Shown here one piece after another: positions 9,282 to 16,821 of a stretch of DNA of 29,194 bases. The DNA is from a virus, in IMG/VR virus record IMGVR_UViG_3300009505_000053, positions 1 through 29,194 of that record; one strand, given 5' to 3'. The notes below the pieces were generated by a model that was not told where the DNA came from, ran no database searches, and saw only the letters and a list, made by a program, of their open reading frames with translations. The translations under genes were made by a program, and so were the position numbers. How positions within the stretch are numbered: the first letter of the stretch is position 1; every line of letters starts with the position of its first letter.

Positions 9282-9653
9282 ATGGGACTTAAAGCGAACT
9301 TAGACATAGCACAGAGGTTGGATATCACCTGTCGAAAAGGAGATACCTTCGAGCTAATCATTACTATTACAGACTCCGCAGGCGCGGCACTAGACCTTTC
9401 TGCTTATGCGGATTTCGAGATTGATGTACGCCCAACGGATGACGATAATGGAACTCCTATACTTAGTTTTCTTTTCGCTGATTTCACTGCTACTAACGCA
9501 GGTGTTTTAACAGCTACTAAATCTTACACGGCAATGGAAGCTGTAGAGGCAGGTACGTTTGTTTACGACCTACAAGCTACCGATGGTGGTTCAACTCGTA
9601 CGACTTGGTTCTATGGATTATTTACAATTATTGACGACGTAACATTATCTTAA
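9282..9653 (+). CDS. Beta-sandwich tail/baseplate-like protein
   Basis: A 123-aa protein with a KGDTFELIITITDSAGAALDLS segment early on and FEIDVRP, GTFVYDLQAT and TTWFYGLFTI strands. This layout (low-identity linear strand, D, then G-A-x-x-D-L-S) resembles the N-terminal beta-sandwich of phage upper-baseplate/BppU-like and fibre-base proteins. The ATG lies only 4 nt after the -7 box. The next gene begins 1 nt after its stop, so the two are co-transcribed and probably form one structure. The family is not certain; a structural role is likely from context. Confidence 0.6.
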   Translation: MGLKANLDIAQRLDITCRKGDTFELIITITDSAGAALDLSAYADFEIDVRPTDDDNGTPILSFLFADFTATNAGVLTATKSYTAMEAVEAGTFVYDLQATDGGSTRTTWFYGLFTIIDDVTLS

Positions 9654-9654
9654 G

Positions 9655-10020
9655 GTGGCTATAACAGCTAACATCACAGTACCTAGCAAGGGCAACTCCG
9701 TAACGGCTACTCAGAATACTCAAAGTGTATCTGTGCAGCAGAACGCCCCTAATCAAGTATCTGTTCTAGACCGTCAGTCTATTGCAGGAATACAGGGTGC
9801 TGCTGACAAGCACAAAACACTAGCACTTAACATAAACGCTTGGACTTCTGTGGGAAATGAACATGAGGTAACTCTAGTACATGGATTGAATAAAAAACCT
9901 GCAGTTACTTGTGTTGACTCCTTTAATCAAGTGCTTCAGCCCGAAGTGACATACATTGACGATAATACAGTCAAATTAATAGTCCGTGCGCAATTCTCAG
10001 GCAAGATACACTTTAACTAA
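9655..10020 (+). CDS. Small fibre protein with shared C-terminal beta domain (GTG start)
   Basis: A 121-aa protein. The start is GTG at 9655, one base after the preceding TAA; it gives MAITANIT and no early ATG exists in frame. The first ~45 residues are Ser/Thr/Gln-rich, probably a linker or stalk. Residues about 68-121 (EVTLVHGLNKKPAVTC ... VKLIVRAQFSGKIHFN) align by eye with the last ~55 residues of the fibre at 10065 (VAVTHNLGTTDVIVQL ... ATNDVRILI), suggesting a common beta-sandwich tip domain. Context places it in the tail-fibre assembly. The function beyond that is inferred. Confidence 0.6.
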   Translation: MAITANITVPSKGNSVTATQNTQSVSVQQNAPNQVSVLDRQSIAGIQGAADKHKTLALNINAWTSVGNEHEVTLVHGLNKKPAVTCVDSFNQVLQPEVTYIDDNTVKLIVRAQFSGKIHFN

Positions 10021-10027
10021 TTTTTCC

Positions 10028-10035
10028 TATCTTTG
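10028..10035 (+). promoter_or_regulatory. Promoter -7 box TATCTTTG before MKFLNN fibre
   Basis: TAnnTTTG box followed by CA, 29 nt before the ATG at 10065. No hairpin terminator is visible before it, so it adds to readthrough from the promoter at 9270. Confidence 0.68.
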
Positions 10036-10064
10036 CATCTAGTTATAACTAATACTATTTGCAA

Positions 10065-12134
10065 ATGAAATTTTTAAACAACTTAGACCTTCAGAGCAAT
10101 GAGTTACAGAATGCTGTAATTCAAAACTATGCGGGTAATCCTGACGGTACGCTGACAGGAACTGAGGGGCAGATTGTATACTCCACTACCGTTGATGCTA
10201 TATTCATCAATACGGACTCATCTACAGCATGGGACAGACTAGCGACAGGCTCGAGCGCTGTTGCCTCTGTAACCGCAGGTGATTCTTCTATTACAATTGG
10301 AGGTACAACAACAAACCCTACAGTCGCTCACGCTGACACATCGAGTGTTGGTAATCTTACTGCTACCGCTCGTACATACGTAGACGGTATAACTTTTGAC
10401 ACATACGGACACATTACTGCTATCAGTACATCTGCCGAAACTGTTACAAACAGCAATACTACTTATAGTATATCTGCTGTAGATGATGGCGCTGATGCTA
10501 TTATTCGCTTGACAGATTCAGGAGCAGGAACTGATGACATAACACTTGTCGCAGGTTCAAACGTAACTATTACTCCTTCAGGAGATGATATTACAATTGC
10601 TTCTGCTAACGATAATGATAACGACTTTGTAGATTCTGCTTCTTGGGCTTCAGGTACAGGTGTATTAACACTTAGTGTTGGTTCTCAGTCTGACGTTACT
10701 GTTGATTTAGATGGACGCTACTTAGAGTCTCAATCTGATGATTTCGGTTCTATTGCTGTTTCAGGACAGACTACTGTTGACGCTTCTAGTGCAGGTGATA
10801 CTGTAACTTTCGCAGGTGCAGGTGGTATGACTATCACTACAGGTACTGACTTAGTTACATTTACTTCTGCTAACGACAACGATATAGACTACATTAACGG
10901 TGCTTCTTTTGCTAGTGGTACTCTTACCTTAACAGGTGTAGGTAACGCAGGGACTTCTGTTTCTTTAGATGGACGCTACTTACAGTCTTACTCTGAGACG
11001 GACACCTTAGACGACGTTACAGGACGTGGAGCTACTACTACTAATGCTGTTACCGTTGGTGACCTTACTGTAAACGGTGACTTGACTGTTTCAGGTGCAC
11101 ACATCGTAACTCTTGCTGAAGAGGTTCGTGTAGAGGACAGCTTGTTTGTTCTTAATCATGGATTCACGGGAACTCCTGCTGAGGATGCAGGTATTTTGGT
11201 TGAGCGTGGCTCTGCTACAAACGTAGCAATGATTTGGGACGAGTCTGCTGACGAGTTTGTATTCGGTACAACTGCTGAAGCAGGTGCGGATAACGTACTA
11301 ACCTTATCAGGTACTGCTGCAGTTCGCACAGGTGCTCTTGAGGTTGACGGAACTCTTAAATTGGATTCTGTTGTTAACGCAGGTGTTGACACGGATAAAT
11401 TCCTTGTTCTTGATAGCTCGGGCAACGTAGACTTCCGTACAGGTGCTGAGGTTCGTTCTGATATCGGCGCAGGTACAGGTAGTGGAACAATGGATGACTT
11501 CGTCATTACTGATGGTTCTACTTCTACAACTGTTGCAGACGCAGACACAGTAACTCTTACGGGTACAGGTCTAATTTCTGTTGCTAACGTAGGTGGTACA
11601 TTTACTGTTTCTACTACAGCTAACAACTACTCTCACCCAACTCAGACTGCTATCTCGGTTACAGGTACGGGTGCATCAGTTATTGATAGCGTTACTGTTG
11701 ACACTTTAGGTCACACTACTGCTGTTACTAAGCGTACTCTTACTCTTGCTAACTTAGGTTACACGGGTGCTACGGATGCGAACAATTACGTTCTTCCGAA
11801 TGCTACTACTGCTGTAACAGGTGGTGTTGAAATAGCTACAACTACTGAAGCTAGCACGGGTACTTTAGGTAGTAACTATGCTGTTACTCCTGCAGGTGTT
11901 AAGAAGTTTGTAGACGATAGAAAGTTCAAGGCATCTATTGGTGACGGAACTGATGTATCTATTGCAGTTACGCACAACTTAGGAACTACTGATGTTATCG
12001 TTCAGTTATTCGATGTTTCTTCAGGGGACACTGTTTATGCTGACGTTGTAAGAACTAGCACTAACGTTGTCACAGTTGACTTCGGCGCTGCTCCTGCAAC
12101 AAATGATGTCCGTATTCTTATCCAAGCGATATAA
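10065..12134 (+). CDS. Tail fibre protein (MKFLNN family)
   Basis: A 689-aa trimeric-type fibre. I chose the ATG at 10065 rather than the in-frame TTG at 10059, because it gives MKFLNNLDLQ, matching the MKFLNNIEV start of the next fibre. The body is Gly/Thr/Ser/Asp-rich with tandem modules of the form DFV.SASWASGTGVLTL ... VDLDGRYL and YINGASFASGTLTL ... SLDGRYL (about residues 185-310). A TLDDVTGRGATT segment follows at about 315-325, a pattern I recall from many marine phage fibres. The C-terminal ~55 residues share a beta domain with the 121-aa protein at 9655. It has no S74 chaperone; that lies in the next gene. A receptor-binding or collar-fibre role is likely. Confidence 0.8.
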   Translation: MKFLNNLDLQSNELQNAVIQNYAGNPDGTLTGTEGQIVYSTTVDAIFINTDSSTAWDRLATGSSAVASVTAGDSSITIGGTTTNPTVAHADTSSVGNLTATARTYVDGITFDTYGHITAISTSAETVTNSNTTYSISAVDDGADAIIRLTDSGAGTDDITLVAGSNVTITPSGDDITIASANDNDNDFVDSASWASGTGVLTLSVGSQSDVTVDLDGRYLESQSDDFGSIAVSGQTTVDASSAGDTVTFAGAGGMTITTGTDLVTFTSANDNDIDYINGASFASGTLTLTGVGNAGTSVSLDGRYLQSYSETDTLDDVTGRGATTTNAVTVGDLTVNGDLTVSGAHIVTLAEEVRVEDSLFVLNHGFTGTPAEDAGILVERGSATNVAMIWDESADEFVFGTTAEAGADNVLTLSGTAAVRTGALEVDGTLKLDSVVNAGVDTDKFLVLDSSGNVDFRTGAEVRSDIGAGTGSGTMDDFVITDGSTSTTVADADTVTLTGTGLISVANVGGTFTVSTTANNYSHPTQTAISVTGTGASVIDSVTVDTLGHTTAVTKRTLTLANLGYTGATDANNYVLPNATTAVTGGVEIATTTEASTGTLGSNYAVTPAGVKKFVDDRKFKASIGDGTDVSIAVTHNLGTTDVIVQLFDVSSGDTVYADVVRTSTNVVTVDFGAAPATNDVRILIQAI

Positions 12135-12159
12135 TACAGACTACATAGTCTATAACACG

Positions 12160-12192
12160 AAGGGGGGTTGCTTGCGCATCCTCCCTTTTTTT
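12160..12192 (+). terminator. Terminator with T8 tract
   Basis: Stem 12160-12171 with 12176-12187 (one T-T mismatch, one G-T pair) closing a TTGC loop, followed directly by a run of T. The T-run abuts the next promoter box at 12195. Confidence 0.82.
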
Positions 12193-12194
12193 TG

Positions 12195-12202
12195 TATATT
12201 TG
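12195..12202 (+). promoter_or_regulatory. Promoter -7 box TATATTTG before S74 fibre
   Basis: TAnnTTTG box followed by CAGTATAA, 17 nt before the ATG at 12220. A TTG 20 nt upstream (12172-12174) could serve as a -33 element but lies within the terminator hairpin. Confidence 0.72.
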
Positions 12203-12219
12203 CAGTATAATTACTGCAT

Positions 12220-13980
12220 ATGAAATTTCTAAACAATATAGAGGTTGGGTCTAGTCCTAACTTTACACTTCCTTTGGCCGATGGGTCTTCTAATCAGATT
12301 CTACAAACGAACGGGTCAGGAACTGTATCGTGGATTGATATACCTGCAGGAACGACAGACACAAACGATTTCGTAAGTGCTGCTGCGTTCAATACCTCTA
12401 CGGGTGTTATTTCATTGACAGTAGACAACCAAACTACTGTAACGGTAGATATTGATGGTAGGTATCTTACTTCGGAGACTCACAGTTCTCAGGGATACCT
12501 TACAGACACAGGCTCAGCAATCACAAACGTTCTAGCAAACTACAACGCGGCAGACACAATAGGTTGGGCAAACGAGTCTAATACCTTGAACTCAACCAAC
12601 TTCAGGCTAATGTCTGATGGCTCGCAACTATCTTTAGCTAATGACGATTGGGCGAACAGAAACACAGGCGGTGTATCTCCTAAATACTTTGTGCACATCG
12701 CTCCCGACGGAGCAGGCTCACCACGTTCTTCTGTATTAAATGACGCAGATGAGTTCTTTAGTGCTAAGATTGCACAGGACAATCTATACATGGCTATAAG
12801 AAATGCAAACAACCTAGCAGGAGACGAGGTTGGATTGATGTTCCGTTCAGACAATGACGACTCTACAATTAGAATAAAAGGTATTGCGGGTTCTGACTCG
12901 ACTATTGATGAAACATTTAGAATAGAGTCTGTAAACTCTTCATCAAACAGACACAGACTACATATAGTTAATTACGGTGACCAACATTTCAGACTAGCTC
13001 AGTCGAGCGCCGACCAACCGTTTATGTTCTACTTTGGTGACGGTACAGCTATGGGAAACTCTACTAACCCATTTACAACACTTGGCGTTAGAATAGATGC
13101 TAGCGCAATAGCTGTTGATGGTACAAACAATCCTAGTACACCTAACTATCGATTCCTAGATGATGGAGATACAGGTATGTTCCTAGCCTCTACGGGTGTT
13201 ACAGCATTCTCTAGTGGTGGAACTCAAGTTATGAGTATCCCTACAGGCACAGGTACTAACGGTCAAGTTCTTACAACAAACGGCTCAGGTACAGCTTCTT
13301 GGACTACGGTTTCGAGCGGTGGTGGATTAGTTACTAGTCTTACTACTACGGGTACTTCAGGCGTGGCCTCGCTAAGTGGTGGTGGTGTTCTAAACATTCC
13401 TAATTACGCAGATACAGATACAACATACAGCAACGGAGCGGGTCTAGATATAACAGGCACTACATTCAGCGTGTCTACAGACCTTAGAACAGATGTAGAT
13501 TACATAGGTTTTAACTCAGACAACTATATAGACATGTCTGCAGCTAACGTATTGAAGTTTATTGTAACAGGTAGTGAAGCATTCAGAATAGATACTAGTG
13601 GTAACATTCATGCAGCAAACGACGTTGTTGCATTCTCTACTACAATATCTGATGCTAGACTAAAAGAAGACATAGAGACCATTGAGAGCGCTTCTAAGAA
13701 GGTTTCTCAGCTTAGAGGCGTGGAATACACTTGGAAAAAAGGAGGCCGTAAGGGGCAGCGTGAGATAGGTCTAATCGCACAAGAGGTTGAAGAGGTAATC
13801 CCTAGCATTGTTAGAGAGCACCAATTACCATTGGTTGAAGGACTAGATGACGCTTCTGCATCTTACAAAACGGTAGACTACGAGAAAATAGTAGCACTTC
13901 TTATAGAATCAAACAAAGAACAGCAAGATATCATATCTCAACTAGAGGAGCGTATTATCGATATTGAAAATAGACTGTAA
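12220..13980 (+). CDS. Tail fibre with C-terminal Peptidase_S74 chaperone
   Basis: A 586-aa fibre. The N-terminus MKFLNNIEV matches the preceding fibre. A DFVSAAAFNTSTGVISL ... VDIDGRYL module (about residues 48-87) is homologous to its repeats. Residues about 472-586 form an intramolecular chaperone/autoprotease of the Peptidase_S74 family: SDARLKEDI gives the expected Ser-Lys dyad (S477, K482), followed by GVEYTWKK, IGLIAQEVEEVIP, YKTVDYEKIVALLIE and a C-terminal coiled coil. In this family the domain trimerises the fibre, then cleaves itself off before the serine. The upstream GNIHAANDVVAFS segment is the usual lead-in. Its stop overlaps the next ATG by one base (TAATG). Assignment of S74 is firm. 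Confidence 0.9.
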   Translation: MKFLNNIEVGSSPNFTLPLADGSSNQILQTNGSGTVSWIDIPAGTTDTNDFVSAAAFNTSTGVISLTVDNQTTVTVDIDGRYLTSETHSSQGYLTDTGSAITNVLANYNAADTIGWANESNTLNSTNFRLMSDGSQLSLANDDWANRNTGGVSPKYFVHIAPDGAGSPRSSVLNDADEFFSAKIAQDNLYMAIRNANNLAGDEVGLMFRSDNDDSTIRIKGIAGSDSTIDETFRIESVNSSSNRHRLHIVNYGDQHFRLAQSSADQPFMFYFGDGTAMGNSTNPFTTLGVRIDASAIAVDGTNNPSTPNYRFLDDGDTGMFLASTGVTAFSSGGTQVMSIPTGTGTNGQVLTTNGSGTASWTTVSSGGGLVTSLTTTGTSGVASLSGGGVLNIPNYADTDTTYSNGAGLDITGTTFSVSTDLRTDVDYIGFNSDNYIDMSAANVLKFIVTGSEAFRIDTSGNIHAANDVVAFSTTISDARLKEDIETIESASKKVSQLRGVEYTWKKGGRKGQREIGLIAQEVEEVIPSIVREHQLPLVEGLDDASASYKTVDYEKIVALLIESNKEQQDIISQLEERIIDIENRL

Positions 13981-14945
13981 TGGCTTTACAATCATCAGGA
14001 CAAATAAAAATTAGCGATATACTAAGTGAAGCGGGTCTGTCTACTACTTTGGCTGATGCCTCATTGGGAGACTTAGAAAATCAAGCTCTATTTACTATAA
14101 ATACAGGGAACTCACCGAGCAATTACCCCGACGGTTCAGCTCCTGCTTCAATCAGCGAGTGGTACAGTTATGACCATAATCTAAGCGCCTACACTAATAC
14201 TCACTACTACGAAATAGATAGAGGACAGGCGTTAAAGTCAACGACTACAAGTTCTCCGTTTAATCTTAGTGGCTCTCAAGACCTAAGCATTTCATTGTGG
14301 GTCAGCAAAGGCGCAACTGTTAATAATGAGGTTATTTGGGATATGGCGAACAGCACTAGTACTGCTAATAGATTCTTCATTCAGTATAGTTATAGTCTCA
14401 ATAGATTCGTAATAAGACACAGAACAAGTAGTGTTAACTATGACCGTCAGTTCGCCTTGCATGATAATAACTCATCTATTGGGTGTGGGACTAGCTCAGG
14501 GACAAAGTGGAGCAACACGAACAAAGGTAACGTAAACGCTCAAGGAGCATGCCTAATAACTGTAACGTATGATGCATCTGAATCGAACGCGACCAATGGT
14601 ATTAAACTATATTGGAACGCTACAGAGGTAACAACTCAAGCAGCAGCAAACTCGGGAAGCAGGTCTACAAGCGCTGTTAATCAATTTACCCTAGGTAACA
14701 ATAACCACAACCCAACAACAACAGCGGGTGGGTTTAACGGTACTTTTGACGAAGTAAAAATATACAGCTCCGTACTCACCCCTGCTCAGGTTTCCACCAT
14801 ATATAACTCAGGCGACCCTGTGAATGCAGATAACTCATACTCCACTAATTTAATCACAGAATTTGACTTTGACGGAAACGTGAGAGATTCGGCAGGTGAT
14901 TTTGAAACTACAGCAAACAACACGGGGACTAGGGCAAGCTACTAA
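13980..14945 (+). CDS. LamG-domain fibre/adhesin protein
   Basis: A 321-aa protein. The N-terminus MALQSSGQIKISDI...GDL...SISEWYSYDHN is a common phage-fibre attachment module (about residues 1-68). Residues about 75-275 form a LamG/jelly-roll carbohydrate-binding domain with LSISLWVSKG, CLITVTYDAS, a FTLGNNNHN strand and a closing DEVKIYSSVLTPAQVSTIYNSG. This ending resembles the LamG end of the 1197-aa fibre. The C-terminal ~45 residues are Asn/Thr/Asp-rich. Translation is coupled to the S74 fibre by a 1-nt overlap, suggesting the two assemble together, with this one perhaps as a tip or decoration. The ligand is unknown. Confidence 0.75.
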   Translation: MALQSSGQIKISDILSEAGLSTTLADASLGDLENQALFTINTGNSPSNYPDGSAPASISEWYSYDHNLSAYTNTHYYEIDRGQALKSTTTSSPFNLSGSQDLSISLWVSKGATVNNEVIWDMANSTSTANRFFIQYSYSLNRFVIRHRTSSVNYDRQFALHDNNSSIGCGTSSGTKWSNTNKGNVNAQGACLITVTYDASESNATNGIKLYWNATEVTTQAAANSGSRSTSAVNQFTLGNNNHNPTTTAGGFNGTFDEVKIYSSVLTPAQVSTIYNSGDPVNADNSYSTNLITEFDFDGNVRDSAGDFETTANNTGTRASY

Positions 14946-14957
14946 CTTGTTTTTCAC

Positions 14958-14974
14958 ATATACCTTCGGTATAT
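14958..14974 (+). other. AT-rich hairpin between LamG protein and coiled-coil gene
   Basis: ATATACC / GGTATAT forms a perfect 7-bp stem around TTC. The T-run lies before rather than after it, so it is a poor intrinsic terminator. It may stabilise an mRNA end or be a processing site. No promoter box is seen between it and the gene at 15005. Confidence 0.35.
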
Positions 14975-15004
14975 TAGTATCATAACATTTTATTTCATTT
15001 TACC

Positions 15005-15265
15005 ATGAGTGCAAAAAAACTAACAAAGAAAGAACTCGAGAAGCTAACGACAGCATTATCGGAATTACGCGGAGCTGAGAGTCAGTTCGCGCACGCATCG
15101 AAAAACCTTAAACGAGTAGAAGAAGCTGTAGATATGGCTTGGACTGCTATTCAAGGGTTCGAAGGAGACTTAACTGCCTTACAATCATCAATGATGGAGA
15201 AGTATGGTAACGTAAACATTGACATTCAAACAGGTGAGTTCGTAGAGCCATCTGAAGAAAATTAG
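15005..15265 (+). CDS. Small coiled-coil protein
   Basis: An 86-aa charged protein starting MSAKKLTKKELEKLTTALSE. Residues 5-65 show heptad-like spacing (LTTALSELRGAESQFAHAS, then VEEAVDMAWTAI), consistent with a helical hairpin. The tail is NVNIDIQTGEFVEPSEEN. It follows the LamG protein after a 59-nt AT-rich gap with no promoter box, so it probably relies on readthrough from 12195, and it ends just before an inverted repeat and terminator. The family is not recognised; a small assembly or tail-chaperone role is possible but unsupported. Confidence 0.6.
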   Translation: MSAKKLTKKELEKLTTALSELRGAESQFAHASKNLKRVEEAVDMAWTAIQGFEGDLTALQSSMMEKYGNVNIDIQTGEFVEPSEEN

Positions 15266-15316
15266 ATTCGTGTAGGTTTTTATATGTTGTTGAAGTTGTG
15301 GTTTTCCACACGAATC
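15265..15316 (+). repeat. 9-bp inverted repeat bracketing a small hairpin
   Basis: GATTCGTGT (15265-15273) and its exact complement ACACGAATC (15308-15316) can pair across 34 nt. A competing 5-bp hairpin TGTGG-TTTT-CCACA (15297-15310) overlaps the right arm. The structure begins at the stop codon of the coiled-coil gene and ends directly before the terminator. Confidence 0.5.
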
Positions 15317-15318
15317 AT

Positions 15319-15350
15319 AAAGGAGGGCTTCGGCTCTCCTTTTCTTTTAT
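15319..15350 (+). terminator. UUCG-tetraloop terminator
   Basis: A 10-bp stem (15319-15328 with 15333-15342; one G-T pair) capped by a canonical C(UUCG)G loop, followed by TTCTTTTAT. A clear intrinsic terminator closing the S74/LamG fibre unit. Confidence 0.85.
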
Positions 15351-15364
15351 ATAGTATTTTTGTG

Positions 15365-15372
15365 TATCTTTG
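15365..15372 (+). promoter_or_regulatory. Promoter -7 box TATCTTTG, near-leaderless
   Basis: TAnnTTTG box followed by CATCT and then the ATG at 15378, so the mRNA would start at or within a few bases of the codon. It drives the small-basic-protein operon. Confidence 0.72.
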
Positions 15373-15377
15373 CATCT

Positions 15378-15668
15378 ATGGATAACCGCATAAAGAACTT
15401 ACTCAAGAAACACAGGCTTGCAGGAGTCAATAAAGCTAAGCGTACGCCTAAGCATCCTAAGAAGTCACACATTGTTTTGGCTAAGGAGGGTACTACTGTA
15501 AAGCTAATTCGTTTCGGTGAGCAAGGTGCATCCACAGCAGGCAAACCTAAAGCAGGCGAGTCTGACCGTATGAAAAAGAAACGTGCTTCATTTAAAGCTC
15601 GTCATCAAAGAAATATAAAAAAGGGTAAGCTCTCTGCGGCTTATTGGGCAAATAAAGTAAAATGGTAA
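15378..15668 (+). CDS. Small basic conserved phage protein (DUF6321-like)
   Basis: A 96-aa very basic protein. The start is set at ATG 15378, just after the promoter box; an in-frame non-ATG codon at 15360 lies upstream of the promoter and cannot be in this transcript. Landmarks: TPKHPKKSHIVLAKEG (about 21-36), KLIRFGEQGASTAGK (about 40-54), then KKKRASFKARHQRN and AAYWANKVKW at the C-terminus. I recognise this pattern from small uncharacterised proteins of many phages and Bacteroidetes (remembered as DUF6321; not checked). The conserved R, H and W residues suggest nucleic-acid binding, but the function is unknown. It overlaps the next gene by 7 nt. Confidence 0.72.
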   Translation: MDNRIKNLLKKHRLAGVNKAKRTPKHPKKSHIVLAKEGTTVKLIRFGEQGASTAGKPKAGESDRMKKKRASFKARHQRNIKKGKLSAAYWANKVKW

Positions 15669-15997
15669 TTGATTCTGTATTCTCAGTTATAACAGCCTTG
15701 GTTGTTGGTATAACGTCTACAAAGGCGTTTGACTACTATTGGAAAGTCTATAAGGCTAAATCTGATACAGGTGCTAACGGAGCTCTAGTAGCTAAAGACG
15801 AGACTATACAATTACTACGCACACAACAAGACAGCTTACTAAAGGATTTGGAAGAATTAAGAGATATATATGTTGACCTCAAAATGGAGGTAGCTACATT
15901 GCGCTCTGAGAACAAAGCAATGCAAACCAAGTTAGTAGACCTAGAGAAAGCTAACTTCGAATTGAAAACAGTAAACGAAATACTAAAAAGAAAGTAA
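15662..15997 (+). CDS. N-terminally membrane-anchored coiled-coil protein (holin or spanin candidate)
   Basis: A 111-aa protein. Residues about 2-20 are a hydrophobic segment (VIDSVFSVITALVVGITST), followed by FDYYWKVYKAK and then a long coiled coil (about 43-110) rich in Leu, Glu, Lys and Asp. One N-terminal membrane helix plus a coiled coil fits an inner-membrane spanin or an unusual holin; the amidase lies 1.5 kb away on the opposite strand. It begins within the last codons of the preceding gene (7-nt overlap) and the next gene starts 1 nt after its stop, so it is translationally coupled in the basic-protein operon. The lysis role is inferred from topology only. Confidence 0.58.
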   Translation: MVIDSVFSVITALVVGITSTKAFDYYWKVYKAKSDTGANGALVAKDETIQLLRTQQDSLLKDLEELRDIYVDLKMEVATLRSENKAMQTKLVDLEKANFELKTVNEILKRK

Positions 15998-15998
15998 A

Positions 15999-16571
15999 AT
16001 GAAACTAAAGAAGAAAAGCGCGAAAGGCAAAAAAGCAATGGTCGCTACTATCAGAAAGTATAACGAAGGTGGAAAGACAAAGAAGCAAGCAAAAACAACA
16101 GAGGCAGCGCAGGATGACAAAGCTAGACGTGTTGAAGAAGGCTCTGTAATTCGCAAAAAGGATTATGACTTATCTACCACGTCAGGTCAAGAGGCATTCC
16201 TAAAAGACCAAGCTGCAGCTAGAGCTAACCGTCGTCAACAAAAAGCCGACCAATTAGACGCTACTAGAGCGGCCAATGCTACAGGTAATACTGAAGTTAA
16301 AAAGGAGACTAAAAAGGACAACAGAGAAACTAACCAAGACCGCGCTGACCGAACTATTGAGGACGCTAAGAAAGTATCCGAAGCAGACAAGAAAAAAGAT
16401 ACAGAGAATACTACGTTTGTAGTCGGTAATGGCGGAATCAAAGTAAAGAAGTCGACCACTACTAAAAAAGCGCAAACTACAGGCGAAAAAGCTAAGGCGA
16501 TAAAGGAAAAGAAAAAGAAGGCAATCGTTACAGGGAACAGAACTAAGAAAAAAGACTTGCTCAATGGCTAG
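15999..16571 (+). CDS. Lys-rich, probably disordered protein
   Basis: A 190-aa low-complexity protein dominated by Lys, Thr, Ala, Asp and Glu, with few hydrophobic residues. It opens MKLKKKSAKGKKAM and contains KYNEGGKTKKQ at about 21-31, a glycine-pair motif also seen in the 122-aa protein at 16821. The middle is rich in charged repeats (ADRTIEDAKKVSEADKKKD), with a single more ordered strand (TTFVVGNGGIKVKK). It overlaps the next gene by 8 nt. The composition suits a nucleic-acid-binding or packaged internal protein. I do not recognise a family. Confidence 0.6.
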   Translation: MKLKKKSAKGKKAMVATIRKYNEGGKTKKQAKTTEAAQDDKARRVEEGSVIRKKDYDLSTTSGQEAFLKDQAAARANRRQQKADQLDATRAANATGNTEVKKETKKDNRETNQDRADRTIEDAKKVSEADKKKDTENTTFVVGNGGIKVKKSTTTKKAQTTGEKAKAIKEKKKKAIVTGNRTKKKDLLNG

Positions 16572-16821
16572 TAGGTCTGCATTGTTCTATAGAGCTAACA
16601 AGAAGGCAAGAGACAAGAAGAAGAAGTACGACAAAGCGTACAACGGATTGAATCTCGCTAAGATAGCTAGTCGTATGCGTGCTCGCCGTAAACTCCAAAA
16701 GGGTGGACGAGTAAAGCCTAACGATGGTATGGATGTAGACCACATTGACGGTAACCCAATGAACAACTCTCCTAGCAACCTTCGTGTTGTTAAGAAGTCT
16801 ACTAACAGGGCCAAAAAGTAA
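16564..16821 (+). CDS. Small HNH-type endonuclease-like protein
   Basis: An 85-aa basic protein. The N-terminal ~50 residues are Arg/Lys-rich helices (RSALFYRANKKARDKKKK). Residues 55-83 hold DGMDVDHIDGNPMNNSPSNLR, with H60 and N67/N68 matching the HNH/HNH_3 beta-beta-alpha metal core. The position of the final His is taken by N81 in STNRAKK, so it is an H-N-N form. Many phages carry a near-identical small protein close to packaging or head genes; HNH proteins can assist terminase nicking. The ATG lies inside the previous gene's end (8-nt overlap) and the stop shares a base with the next ATG. Fold call is good; catalytic activity is uncertain. Confidence 0.75.
   Translation: MASRSALFYRANKKARDKKKKYDKAYNGLNLAKIASRMRARRKLQKGGRVKPNDGMDVDHIDGNPMNNSPSNLRVVKKSTNRAKK

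Noticed and set aside
10059-10067. TTG start for the MKFLNN fibre
   Set aside because: The ATG six bases later gives the exact N-terminus shared with the next fibre.
11156-11626. Reverse 156-aa Val/Pro/Thr-rich frame
   Set aside because: It is antisense to the repetitive fibre at 10065; low-complexity coding on the opposite strand gives long open frames by chance. It has no promoter box.
5622-14945. Diversity-generating retroelement with a variable fibre tip
   Set aside because: LamG-type fibres can be DGR targets, but no reverse transcriptase or template repeat is visible in the window.
14958-14974. Strong intrinsic terminator between 14945 and 15005
   Set aside because: The stem is AT-rich and the T-run is on the wrong side, and no promoter follows, so it was kept only as a low-confidence hairpin.
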